Shown in pieces: positions 22,210 through 33,160 of a stretch of 64,000 bases of DNA. Source of the DNA: Lamellibrachia satsuma (Eukaryota > Annelida > Polychaeta > Sabellida > Siboglinidae); the NCBI GenBank assembly GCA_033239005.1, contig BSQZ01000054.1:1124431-1188430 (forward strand), given 5' to 3'. The stretch's first letter is position 1. Every line of letters starts with the position of its first letter. Made by a program: the position numbers and the translations under genes. The notes under the pieces were generated by a model that saw only the letters and a list, made by a program, of their open reading frames with translations, was not told the DNA's origin and did no database searches.

Positions 22210-25090
22210 ATGATATCGGATGAATCATTTCTACAGTATTTGGGTGGCTTACAGAACAACTTTTTAAATAATATCCTAGATGATAATACAAATCAGACTA
22301 ATGAATTAAATGAATTAAAACCTATACGTCTATCCTCATATTTTGATTCGGATGCATTTATTGCTTTGTGTAAAAAGAAACAAAATTGCTTCAGCATAAT
22401 AAGCTCAAATATACAATCTATTAATGCCAAGCGAACTAGAGGCATACGTAGAGGAATTAAAAACTGAAAATGTTCAACTTAGTGTTATAAGCCTACAAGA
22501 GAGTTGTATATCTAAACATGATGATTTCTCACACATACAGCTGGACGGATACAATTGCATTACACAGGGAAAAATATCCAGTAAAAAAGGAGGACTAATC
22601 ATATACGTTGATTCAAAATATACATACGAAGTGATTCAAAATCTAAACAACTATGAACTTTGGGAAGGGCTTATTATCAAAGTAAGTGAAGGTGGTTTGA
22701 CCAAACCAGCAATAATAGCAAATATTTACAGGCCTCCGAGGAATCTAATTGATAACTTGGAACAGTTTATAACAGAACTTTCACTATTGCTATCATCCCT
22801 AGACCAAATACAACACAATGTAATCTTTGCCGGTGATTATAACATAAACCTGCTAAAGTTAAATGAAGATGAACTGATCAGTGATTTCTTTGATCTTCTT
22901 ACATCACATAGTATGTATCCCCAAATTACACTACCAACTAGATTTTCAGAAAAACACGGTACACTAATAGATAATCTTTTCTGTAAATTAACAAAAACAA
23001 TTCTAGAGAGCAGAGCAGGTATACTCATAAAACAATTCTCAGATCACCAACCCTATTTTATCTTTATGGACACAACACAAAACAAACAATTAAATCCTAA
23101 AACAACTAAGATACACATGGAAACTAATGAAGCCTTATTAAAAGTTAAACATGACATTCATGCAGCAGACATTTATAGCAAAATGGATAAGAGTCCTAAT
23201 GCTGATACAAATTTTAATTATAACCTTATAGATCAAATAATAGAAACGACTAAAAATAAATTTAATGCAGCAAATACATGGAAAGCAATTAATGAAATTA
23301 TATCAAGACACAAATCTAGTACGCAATTTCCAACATATTTTAAACAAAATAACAAGACATATACTAATAAGATTGACATAGCTAATGAATTTAATCATAT
23401 CTTTACGGAAACAGGCCCTAATCTTGCGGAAAACATACAATGTACAACTGCAAATAATATCACTAAATTTCTCAAAAACAAGAATACAAATGGTTTCAGA
23501 TTCACAGAAATACAAGAGGAATCCGTATCACAAATAATCAATAACCTTCCAAATAAAAATAGCTATGGTTGTGATGGAATATCCAGCAAATTATTAAAAC
23601 TTATTGAACCAGACATAGTGAAACCTTTAACATTATTAATAAATCAAGTGCTGAACACAGGACAATTTCCTGACAAACTTAAAGTAGCAAAAGTTATTCC
23701 TATATTTAAGAAAAATGATCCCACATTATTCACAAATTATAGACCAATATCCCTTCTGTCTGTTATTTCAAAAGTATTGGAAAGAATTATGAATAACCAA
23801 TTACTTATGTATTTTACTAATACAAAACTACTTTCTGATAATCAATATGTATTCAGACCCCACCATTCAACTGAATATGCAGCTCTAGAAATAGTCGATA
23901 GGATCACTACACACTTGGATAACAACCAATTACCCATCAGTATATTTCTTGATTTATCGAAAGCATTCGATACACTTGACCACACAAAATTTTTTTAACA
24001 TTATGGGTTGGAACCATCAGCATTACAATTACTAAAGAGTTACTTAACAAACCGTGAGCAATTTGTAAAAATTGATGACATAAAATCAAATGTCTTACCT
24101 ATAAACACGGGAGTCCCACAAGGCTCAATACTAGGTCCTCTGTTATTCATTATAATATTAACGATTTCTCACAAGCCAGCAATTTCTTTAAATTTATTAC
24201 ATATGCCGATGATACTTCTCTAGTAAGTACGCTCGGGTCTTTTACAAATGGTACAAACAATCCAAATACTGAACATATGATAAATACAGAACTACACAAC
24301 ATAGCAGAATGGCTAAAATTAAATAAATTAACATTAAATATCAACAAAACTAAATATATGATTTTTCAAATGCCAAACAAAAAGGTAACAGTACCAACAC
24401 TAACAATTGATGGTGTAAACATTGAAAGAGTCCAACATTTCAACTTCTTAGGTTTAATATTAGACACACATTTAAATTGGCATAAGCACTTTGAGAAAAT
24501 AGCAACTAAGTGTTCTAGGACAATCGGAATTATAAACAAGTTGAAGCATGTCTTACCAAAAAGTATCAGAATTATACTGTATAATTCATTAATATTACCC
24601 CACATAAATTACTGCCTAATGATATGGGGCTACCAGTGTAATAGGATAACAAAATTACAGAAGAAAGCAATTAGAATAATATATGTAACCAAATATAACT
24701 AACATACTGAACCATTATTTAAAAGCATCTCTGTTCTAAAGGTTGAAGACTTACTTAAAGTACAGATACTACGATTTTATTATAAATTCATACACAAACA
24801 ATTACCAGCATACTTACAAAACTGACCGATAAACCAGAATACACACATACATAATCATCTCACGCGTAAACACAACAAAATACACACATTTAGAACACAA
24901 CACGAATTTGCAAAAAAGTGTCTGAAATATAATTTACCACATATCATCAACAATAATCCAGACATTTTAAAAGACAAGGTGACCACACACAGCTTACAAG
25001 GATATATATCTTATGCAAAAAAATTTATTATAAAAAGCTATCTATGCATATGCACCGAAGTTAACTACACTTGCACGCATGGTCAATAAT
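22210..25090 (+). pseudogene. LINE ORF2: endonuclease and reverse transcriptase (multiply broken)
   Basis: The endonuclease begins around SIISSNIQSINAK (about 22,396) and shifts frame near 22,430. It continues with LQES, KKGGLIIYV, ANIYRPPR, IFAGDYNINLL, TLIDNLFC and FSDHQPYF. The reverse transcriptase shows NYRPISLLSVISKVLER, IFLDLSKAFDTLDH, TGVPQGSILGPLLF and a YADD box at 24,202-24,213. There are frameshifts in the T7 run at about 23,990 and between 24,150 and 24,200, and stops at 24,703 and further on. Coding similarity persists to about 25,090. The element is inactive. Confidence 0.85.
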
Positions 25091-25235
25091 AAATAATTAA
25101 TCTAGCTGTACGTGTTAACGTTAATCTACACAAGCGGAAATATACAATAAATTCAATGAAAACGTACCAGGGTGGCTCCTGTGAGAGCGACTTCTTTAGT
25201 CTTAATAGGAGTCTCCCAAATCCACGTTGTACTAA

Positions 25236-25505
25236 ATATATTAATTACAGACGTACTTGCTGGGTATGCGCTGCAATATACGTATTTGCTGGATGTTCTG
25301 TTACAGACGTACTTGTTATGTGTGTTCTCTTACATACGTACATTCTGCGTGTTCTGATACAGATGTACATGCTGCGTGTGTTCTGTTACAGACGTACATG
25401 TTATGTGTGTTCTCTTACATACGTACATTCTGCGTGTTCTGATACAGATGTACATGCTGCGTGTGTTCTGTTACAGACGTACATGTTGGGTGTGTTTTGC
25501 GAGTG
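25236..25505 (+). repeat. Minisatellite with about 85-bp higher-order unit
   Basis: Units of about 28 bases in three variants (tgttacagacgtacatgtta..., cttacatacgtacattctgc..., gatacagatgtacatgctgc...) cycle in fixed order at least twice, giving a higher-order period near 85. It lies between the LINE pair and copy B. Confidence 0.85.
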
Positions 25506-25940
25506 ACGAGGGAGACCGGGAGGCTGAGTGAGTGCGTCCGTACTGTTGCCGTGACACCACAAAGGTGCACCAGTTGTGTTGACAGCGATGGGTTGACGGG
25601 ACACAGAAGGGAAACAGCAAGGCGAAGGTGCAGTATCAACAGTGCGGGAAGGAATACGTATTTGTCTTCCCTAAAGTAGGTAAATAGCCAGGTATGCCAG
25701 CATTGCCATGCCAACAGTGGAACGTTTCCCTAACATCCAAGCCAATTTCATGGCTTCAGAAATATGAAACATTTTGCTTTAATAGTCCCTAAAATATTTA
25801 TTATAAAATTTAACCCTCGGATAGACAGTTTTGAAATACAGACTATTTTTGACTACCAGTAGTCTAACAGGTGATATTGTTGCTAACTGTGCTTCATATA
25901 TCTTGGCAGTGTATCTTATGTTATTTTCTCCAGAGAAGTT
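25506..25940. other. Unique spacer before copy B
   Basis: No gene, RNA or repeat was recognised. Homology with copy A begins at about 25,940-25,970, so this is the left breakpoint region of the second duplication unit. Confidence 0.4.
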
Positions 25941-26217
25941 AAACTGGTGTTTATACACATGTTTCTTGGTGTAAACAGATTTGAATTACTATTTGTTGTG
26001 GATGCTTTTGGATTAACATTAGCCAGGTTTTCTTTTACACTACCAAGTATATTGTGTAGAGGTATTGCCATTGCGTTTTATTTTTTATCCTACTCTTTCA
26101 GCCCAGCATTTAGACATTTCAGATATAAATTATGCCTTTTATTAGAAATGTTACTTTTCATCGCACAGTTGGGAGACGCTGTTCTATTCCTTTAGACATT
26201 TTGGGAATTATAGCATG

Positions 26218-26390
26218 GGTGAGGGGGTGCGGCAGGGGCCTCAAATTCCCATCTCCCGACTATTTTTTAGGCCAACCTCCCACCTTCCACACATTTTTAC
26301 GACCAACCTCCCACCTCCCACTTCCGCCCAGACCCTCCTCATTGGTGAATGGCGACCCATTATGGTTCAATTTCACAGATATTTCGCGAA
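26218..26390 (+). repeat. CTCCCACC-rich interspersed repeat
   Basis: Paralog of 3,466-3,640, with the same flanks downstream ('cctcattggtgaatggcg'). Confidence 0.5.
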
Positions 26391-27300
26391 GTTGATTTAT
26401 GTCTAAAAGAAACTATTATCCCGATATCCCACACAGGGGGAAATGGAAAACGATTTGTCGTGGACTCACAAAGCAAATTGCCTTCGTATGCAAACACCAT
26501 CCGGACGCTGCAGTCATTGGCTACTGCCTATAATTGCTCTGATAATGGAACAAGCATCGTGAGCCCTCGTCGAGACGGATACCGGCGCTGTGTAAAACCA
26601 CACATTATTTTGTAAACTATAGTAAATTACTGTTTCTATGTAGAACGCATCCGACATTTTATGGAAGCGGGAAGAAGGGGAATACTGAAGGAATGGGAAG
26701 GGGCTATATGCCTGACTGCGGGTTTATAGGAGTCGACGCGTGAATGAGACACGATCTTCAAATAGTCACTGTAATTTCTGTGACGTCATAACCTTCACCA
26801 ATCGGCCTCTCGTGACTTCTTGTACATATGGTTATATACGTATCAGTGTTTGTAGAAATGTGAACACCGTAACGTGTAGTTCCGGCGGTCGGTTGGTCAG
26901 CTTGTAAAATTTCTGGCTCAAATCGGTTTGGCAATGATAATAGGAATTGGTAATTTGTGTGTAATTGGATGGAATTTGAATTTAAATAACGTCACTGCCC
27001 CCAAGTTTGATAATCTTACTTTCAAAATACACACACCTTAAACTGTTTTAAAACATTTGCATGGCATCCCTCCGTGTCTACTAACATGCTCAACTACGAA
27101 TGCACCGAATGGCGAAATACTGTCAAATGGCGAAATACTACCAAATGGCGAAATACTATCAAATTGACAAATGTTATCAAATGGCCAACTTGCGGACAAA
27201 CATCCTCCGACCCACTTAAAATTGTATAAACACAAATTCACTTCTTGTATCGCTCTCGGTGGGTTTGCTTTATTCGTTGGTATCAACCAGGGACTGAGAT

Positions 27301-27484
27301 CAGTGGAGTATCTAGGATCTCGCAAAGGGGGAGACGGGGGGGGGGCGGGGGGAAGCTTAGTCACCTATTACATTACTTTAACATGCTACCATGTAGTGGT
27401 GCAACAGGTTATATACAAGAAAGTCAAACATTTAAGCCAAAGGGGCATGGCCCAGTTCCCCCTTCCCCCCAAATACGCCTGTGA
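27301..27484. mobile_element. hAT-like MITE
   Basis: It starts with cagtggagtatctaggatct and ends with aaatacgcctgtg. The ends are imperfect terminal inverted repeats of the CAGTGGCGTAT type. The interior is short, non-coding and has a G-rich tract (27,328-27,355) and a C-rich tract. Related copies are the right-end remnant at 5,600-5,670 and the copy at 56,585-56,835. An 8-bp target duplication could not be established. Confidence 0.45.
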
Positions 27485-28189
27485 TTGAAGTAGAAAGCAA
27501 CCACTTGTCACATGAGGGTGACGATCCAGATATATCCGTCCCCATGTCTAGGTCACGTCTTCACTCCTAGCACGACATTACAACAGCTTTTGTTGTTGTC
27601 GTAGACACTGGTTCATCCGGTGCATCAGCACATTACGTCAGCCTGTTTACATTTCTACTGGTGTGAACATTGTTCATGTATTTAGGCGTCGAAGAGTCTA
27701 TGGGATAAGGTATTCCACTGGGCAAAATTGACAAATCGGGCTGTTTAGTTATTAGTTGTATGTCAACTGTAGGCATGCACATACTTAACATGTTGCGAAG
27801 TTGTATAAATATTTACATTCTGCTGTTCTCATAGTTTCATCAGTGAAGCTTATGTCACTCGTGGTATTCGTGTTAACGCGTTCAGAATCAAGTGTTCTTA
27901 GACGCTAATATTTCTTCAAACAATTATTGCAGACTTTGGATATATTTGTTCACGGCGTCGGTTAAAGGCAATAGCAGTCATTAGAAATGTTTTGTACACG
28001 CCTACTCATAATGTTAGTGTATATTATCTTGTGAGGGGCTGTTCACTATTTTCGACATTTCCGATTCGTTCTAAACATTCTAAAGGGGGGGTTAATGTCG
28101 GTCGCACGCGAAATATGACGATCGTTACGCGACGCTGTAACACAGTCCGACATCTTGGAAATTCACAACTTCATGGACACAAAATATCA

Positions 28190-28310
28190 ATAAGCACCAC
28201 GGAGTTGGGTCCCCAGACCCCTGGGTCCATAGACCCCCGGGCCCCCAGACCCCCGGATCCATAGGCCCCCGGGCCCTCAGACCCCCGGGTCCATAGACCC
28301 CCAGGCCCCT
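28190..28310 (+). repeat. C-rich tandem repeat
   Basis: Repeats of gacccccgggtccatag and variants, about 17-20 bases each. They are more numerous than in the copy A counterpart at 6,370-6,440. Confidence 0.75.
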
Positions 28311-28319
28311 GTTCCGACT

Positions 28320-29740
28320 ACTGCCTGTGAGCAAAAATTATCATTTGCTTTCTAATGATGTTTGTAAATTTAAGCCACGTGACAACTTTTCACAAGTTTA
28401 TTTACTCTCTGTAAAGTGGCGATTAAATATAGTACAATTGTATCTAATTTAATAGCAGCACAGAGCTAGAGTTCAGCGTATTATTTACGATCCGCCCCTA
28501 CCGTATAATTCAGGAACCATGTTGAGACGAAACTGAAGGCCACCTAAACAATAGTTTTTGCAGACACTGCTAATTTAAACCGGTGAAACTGTGGAGAATG
28601 TCAAATTATATTTTTGTAAGGGGCTTTTCCTGTGTAATATACGTACAATTTCTAAATGGTCACCAAAAATACCAGGGTAATGTCCCACGTTAGCCCCACT
28701 ACTTGTCTAGAGGAACTATGAGCATAATAAAATTTATTGTGTTTCCCAATATCGGCAGGCCTTTTGTACTCAGGATATCGTTGCGTGTTAGAGTGGGCGA
28801 TAAAGGAAGAACGAGACATCCCGCAATGTAGTATCTACCAGCCAACATTCCCGGACGTAACCATAAGTAAGCCGTGTTGTGTTGGTCTGCCTCAAGTGTA
28901 ACGTCATTTTCATTTTTGGACTGGCCACGTTTAGCTGTGTTTATGCGAGCTGATGCGTCGCAGCGCTGATGTGATTTTTAGTAACCTCCGCGCATGCGTG
29001 AACGTTAATCTTATCATCTCTGCCACACATCACATTTAGGTGTAGACTCTGCACATCTTACATCATTTCGTAAACTCATGTGGAGGATATGTCAAGACAT
29101 CTCTCAGTGTCTACTGCCAAAACATTTATTTGATATTATTTTGTGTTCAGATTTGACTACAGGCATGATGAAGTTCGTTTTGCATGACAACATTCTGTAT
29201 CTCTCAGTACACACAGGCTATCAAAAACAAGTCGTAAACAACAATGGCGTTGCCCAGCATACCAATTTATACCACTTCGCCAGCCGTCCATTTTGAATTG
29301 ATAATGAATTTGTGGCGGTGGTGATATCGCAGTGGCGCCTCTTTGGCCGTAGGACTATCACTTTTTCAATTGGCTTTGCAGAGTCTCACGATCCGCTTTC
29401 TAGCCAAAATATCCCGCCATTCCAATTAATTTACTAATTTTCAATAAAATTTCGGCCAAACCACCATAGAAAATGCAAATAATGCACTTGAATTAATTTA
29501 ATATATAACTAAATTAAAATAAAATTCAGACAAGAGGGGACCTCCCCCCCGACAATGGCGCGAGTCCCGCGGCGCCAGGTCTTCGTCTACCGTCCCAACA
29601 CCGCTTTTTGTGCTTGTTACTTGGCACCTCATTCAATACTCACTATTATATCTAACTACATCGGTGGGATTTAATGTAAGCATGTTATAAATAGCATTAT
29701 CGCCTTTTGGGGTCAATATGTTAAACGACAGACGTAGTTG
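28320..29740. other. Duplicated non-coding block
   Basis: Collinear with 6,450-7,940 of copy A. It contains the interspersed module at 29,222-29,420. No frame is shared with copy A. Confidence 0.5.
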
Positions 29741-29744
29741 ACTG

Positions 29745-30110
29745 ACGGCGCGATAACCTTGACTTGGTTTTACTTAATTAGTTTCTCTTGTCGACGTGTT
29801 GCACTATGAAGTAAGATACGTAAGTTGATCAGTAGGTACACATGGAGGGGGGACGGGGGAGGGCGGGAAGCGGATGACGGGGGAGGGGGAGGGGGACGGG
29901 CGGGAGGGGAGGGGGAGGGGTAGGGGGAGGGGGAGGGGGAGGGGGAGGGGGAGCATATTCACTCTTGTGGTCGTTTTTCCAGGGCCCGCGGTTATACAAT
30001 AGTTTATAGGGTTTGTGTGCCCGTAACATTTTTATCAGTATAAAAGGACAGCAGTATTTCAATGTTAAATTATATGCCGCTTCTGGACAGTTGTATCAAA
30101 TATGTGTGTG
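29745..30110 (+). repeat. Third copy of the exon 1-like leader block, with G-rich tract
   Basis: Matches 9,240-9,600 and 35,500-35,870. The ATG at 29,806-29,808 is followed one codon later by TAA, so it cannot serve as the first exon. A long GGGGGA-type tract (29,845-29,955) is the most G-rich sequence on the plus strand in the window. A (GT)n/GGTGTG array follows to about 30,236. Its presence twice in copy B shows this block has been duplicated independently of the large duplication. Confidence 0.7.
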
Positions 30111-30164
30111 TGTGCGTGCGTGCGTACGTGTGTGGTGTGGTGTGGTGTGGTATGGTGTGGTGTG

Positions 30165-30195
<31 letters not shown>

Positions 30196-30236
30196 TGTGT
30201 GTGTGTGTGTGTGTGGTGGTTGTGGTGGTGTGGAAG
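30101..30236 (+). repeat. (TG)n and (GTGTGG)n microsatellite
   Basis: Alternating tg runs and tgtgg units. The frame across it is an artefact. Confidence 0.9.
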
Positions 30237-30442
30237 TGTAAATAATTTTCTCCGGACAGGATATTGCTAAATAATTAATCGCCGAGCATTACGCATTTAC
30301 CAAACCTATTTGTCAATCGAGAGGACACATTGAATGAACTAAACCTCTCAGTTAGGTCAGGGACAGAGTCACCCACTTCAAATATATTATCAAATCATAT
30401 AATGTGAATAATAATTAGAAAAGACGGTGAGATACGATTTTA

Positions 30443-30912
30443 AGAAAGAAGCCAACGCCTTCCTCGATGCCTTGCGCCAGAGTCCGCCCCGACAAGAAAG
30501 AAGCCAACGCCTTCCTTGGTGCCTTGCGCCAGAGCCCGCCCCGACAAGAAAGAAGCCAACGCCTTCCATGGTGCCTTGCGCCAGAGCCCGCCCCGACAAG
30601 AATGAAGCCAACGCCTTCCTTGGTGCCTTGCGCCAGAGCCCGCCCCGACAAGAAAGAAGCCAACGCTTTCCTTGGTGCCTTGCGCCAGATCCCGCCCCGA
30701 CAAGAAAGAAACCAACGCCTTCCTTGGTGCCTTGCGCCAGAGCCCGCCCCGACAAGAAAGAAACCAACGCCTTCCTTGGTGCCTTGCGCCAGAGCCCGCC
30801 CCGACAAGAAAGAAGCCAACGCCTTCCTTGGTGCCTTGCGCCAGAGCCCGCCCCGACAAGAAAGAAGCCAACGCCTTCCTTGGTGCCTTCCGCCAGAGCC
30901 CGCCCCGTAAGA
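30443..30912 (+). repeat. 52-bp minisatellite, about 9 units
   Basis: The unit reads gaagccaacgccttccttgg followed by tgccttgcgccagagcccgccccgacaagaaa. The period is not a multiple of three and the unit has no stop in most frames, so long open frames appear on both strands. They are repeat artefacts. Copy A lacks it. Confidence 0.95.
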
Positions 30913-31269
30913 AGCCCACATAAAAGACAACAACGGCGATTCCCCAAAGCGATTATAAAAACCCATACCGCCATGATTTGGTAATACCGGGACTAGGCTA
31001 AGTTACCTTTTGAGATCTACTTTGAGCTAATTTTGCCCACAACCCTTATTATATCGATCTACTATTACACTATGCAACTGTAGTACTAAAACACATCCAA
31101 CTACATGCACTAGTCCTTCTATGCCTTTGACTAGTGTGTCTTTTCCTCAGCCAAAGTCCTCAGCGCCCTCACGTTTCCGTCCGCTACTGCCCACTATATT
31201 TACTGTCAACGTCTGTGTATACTCGGACACTCAAGTCTGCTTCCGCTCTGTGGTCTGAGCCACCATCTG

Positions 31270-31690
31270 CCCCACTACCCCAGCAAGTTGTTTTTCTGAG
31301 TCATGGGAAGCGATCGTTCGCAGGAGAGACGAAACTACGTGTTAAAATCCACCTGGAAAAGGTATGAAATCAATCGGAACACATGGAAATCTGAGGCTCG
31401 ATCACGTACTAACTGGCGACAGATCACACAAAGAGGCACTGCGTTGTTTGATACCAACATACTGGCAACCGTAGCCAAAAAGCAAGAGATCCGGAAGATG
31501 AGAGCCGTTAATAGTATACAAAATCCATCTCCACCACATCCTGATTATAAGTGTCCACTCTGTGCGAAGCTGTACCGGGCTAAGATCGGACTGGCTTGCC
31601 ATATACGATTTTTGGTATCGATCGCATGGGCGTCGTTTTGTTTTAAGTTTGACCTGCAGAACACACAAACATTCATATGCCGATTTTAAT
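31270..31690 (+). mobile_element. LINE reverse-transcriptase C-terminal tail with C2H2 finger
   Basis: The translation, with at least two frame changes, reads QQVVFLSHGKRS, then TWKSEARSRTNWRQITQRGT and CPLCAKLYRAKIGLACHIR. This matches the C-terminal layout of many animal LINE polyproteins: a conserved W-containing region ending in one C2H2 zinc finger. Copy A has no counterpart, so it inserted in copy B after the duplication or was lost from A. Confidence 0.75.
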
Positions 31691-31714
31691 ACGTAACTGT
31701 TTGTGTCTCAACAC

Positions 31715-32880
31715 TAAAACTCCATCCTCAACTGATTTAGCCTATCGCAAATCGTGTTCGTTGATGTCCAAATATGTAGTATTTGAATAGTTTAAGTAAT
31801 ATCCACAGTCGATGTAATAGAAAATGCATATTTGTTTTTCAAATCATCGAAAGAATTGACTTTAAACGTTACATCTGGTAAGGTTCGAAATAGTGGATAC
31901 CCAAAAACACGTTCGTTGAAACTAACAAGAATAATTTTTATTTATTGTAATAGATTTTCTGATCTAGAAATTAAGTTTCAAGCACAATGTCTCTGTTCAC
32001 TTCTGGACATCTATTCCACTGGTCTTGTTTAGAGACGATGCTATGACTGTTGCTATGTCGAAACAACCACAGCCAGTAAAACTACGATTTACTGTGTCAC
32101 TCATCAATGTGAATGGAAAGATGTACCAATTTCCGTACTGATCTACAACATGACCATCTACCCACGAACCAGACAAAATGGCGAAAGTAATGCTTGTTTC
32201 TTGGCATATTTAGAGACCCAACTAACTGAGAAAAACATCTGTCGATCTAGATGGGAAAGTGTATTCATGCCCGCCATTGCGTGTGTTCTTGTTGTTTTGG
32301 AAATTATCTGATGATTCTTTATTGGTACTACATTTTTGATCGGATATCCCTGACACTGTCAATGTTATTACCAAATGGATAACCCTGACACTGTTACAAA
32401 GTCGGCCTTATGCCATTGCAAAATCTGCACCTCCATGTACGACACAATCGACATTTTGTTATTGCAAAGTCGGCCTTTTGTTATTACAATATAACTATTT
32501 ACGTGTTATATAATCTGTTGACTTTATTTCACAATCGGTGCATATTAAAACATGGGTAACATATCATCGAACCGCCCCGAACCTCAGGACATATCACTTA
32601 CTATCACCCTAGGTGATAAATTTAGCAAACTGTCGTCCACGTCAAATCCAGTTGTTTGAAACAAATAACTGAAGGTCATAAGTGCCCCTTTACATGGTCC
32701 TTTTTGAAAGAACAATACTGCCAAAAAGTCGTATAATTTGTCGTTGTTTCGCTGCAGGGATATTCTTATAGAGACAGTTTCGATGTTAGTTTCGGATATC
32801 GCCGCAGGAAAAAGCCCATTGATCGTGATCGTGACGTATCAGTGGTGACAGGGTATTGTCTTCCGTACGCCTACGGAGGG
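31715..32880. other. Non-coding stretch upstream of the putative promoter
   Basis: The first 190 bases match copy A 8,205-8,420. The rest is B-specific. Two very short frames (28 codons at about 32,057 and 34 codons starting MGNISSNRPE at 32,552) have no support from splice sites or paralogy. Confidence 0.35.
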
Positions 32881-32882
32881 TA

Positions 32883-33053
32883 TTTTCGGTTTTAGTTTTA
32901 GTCTCGTCGAGTGTTTAATATATTAGGCCTACTAGATATTACGTGCGTATGAATATATGTAGTAGGGGATTCTCCGCTCCGTGGAATAGGGAATATTTTC
33001 CCGTGGGGGCGGTACAAAGATATTTAAGCTGAATTCTGTAAGAGCATCAGTCC
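32883..33053 (+). promoter_or_regulatory. Putative inducible promoter (IRF-like, NF-kappaB-like, TATA, Inr)
   Basis: In order: an IRF-like AAACCGAAAA on the complement of 32,883-32,902; a GGGGATTCTCC at 32,965-32,975 that fits the NF-kappaB consensus GGGRNWYYCC; a near-palindrome gggaatattttccc at 32,989-33,002; a TATTTAAG box at 33,021-33,028; and an initiator-like TCAGTCC at 33,047-33,053, about 26 bases downstream. An ATG and donor follow at 33,133-33,160. The spacing of TATA, initiator, start and donor is what a pol II promoter should show. The transcription-factor sites are short matches and unproven. Confidence 0.5.
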
Positions 33054-33132
33054 AGTTGACGTTTCCATTCTATAAACAGTTGGGTTGATCGGACTGCTTT
33101 AACAAGTGAATGTTTTGACTTTGTGGAGCGCT

Positions 33133-33160
33133 ATGAAGATTTGTTGGACGACAATGTTAC
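33133..33160 (+). CDS. Cytokine-like gene, preferred exon 1
   Basis: ATG plus 28 bases ending in phase 1, followed by a strong gtaagt donor. It encodes MKICWTTML and the first base of a Gln codon, completed as C|AA in exon 2. It continues into a plausible hydrophobic signal-peptide core. Preferred over 35,553 because it follows a TATA/initiator arrangement and is not part of a repeated block. No counterpart exists in copy A. Confidence 0.45.

Larger units (their letters stand above)
20580..25100 (+). mobile_element. Nearly full-length L2/Daphne-like LINE
   Basis: A second non-LTR element, on the plus strand and of a different clade, lies immediately upstream of and divergent from the CR1-like element. 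It carries an intact ORF1 (20,644-21,393), a roughly 800-base AT-rich interval and a broken ORF2 (22,210 to about 25,090). The 3' end is placed near 25,090-25,110 after the last recognisable coding sequence. The jockey-superfamily assignment (L2, Daphne or Crack) rests on the ORF2 motif style and an L1-like ORF1. The exact clade is uncertain. Confidence 0.8.

Noticed and set aside
30390..30984. Overlapping frames of 83-194 codons on both strands
   Set aside because: They are created by the 52-bp minisatellite, whose unit has few stops. All frames repeat the same peptides with a three-unit cycle.
32552..32660. Short frame starting MGNISSNRPE, myristoylation-like
   Set aside because: Only 34 codons, with no promoter, splice or paralog support.
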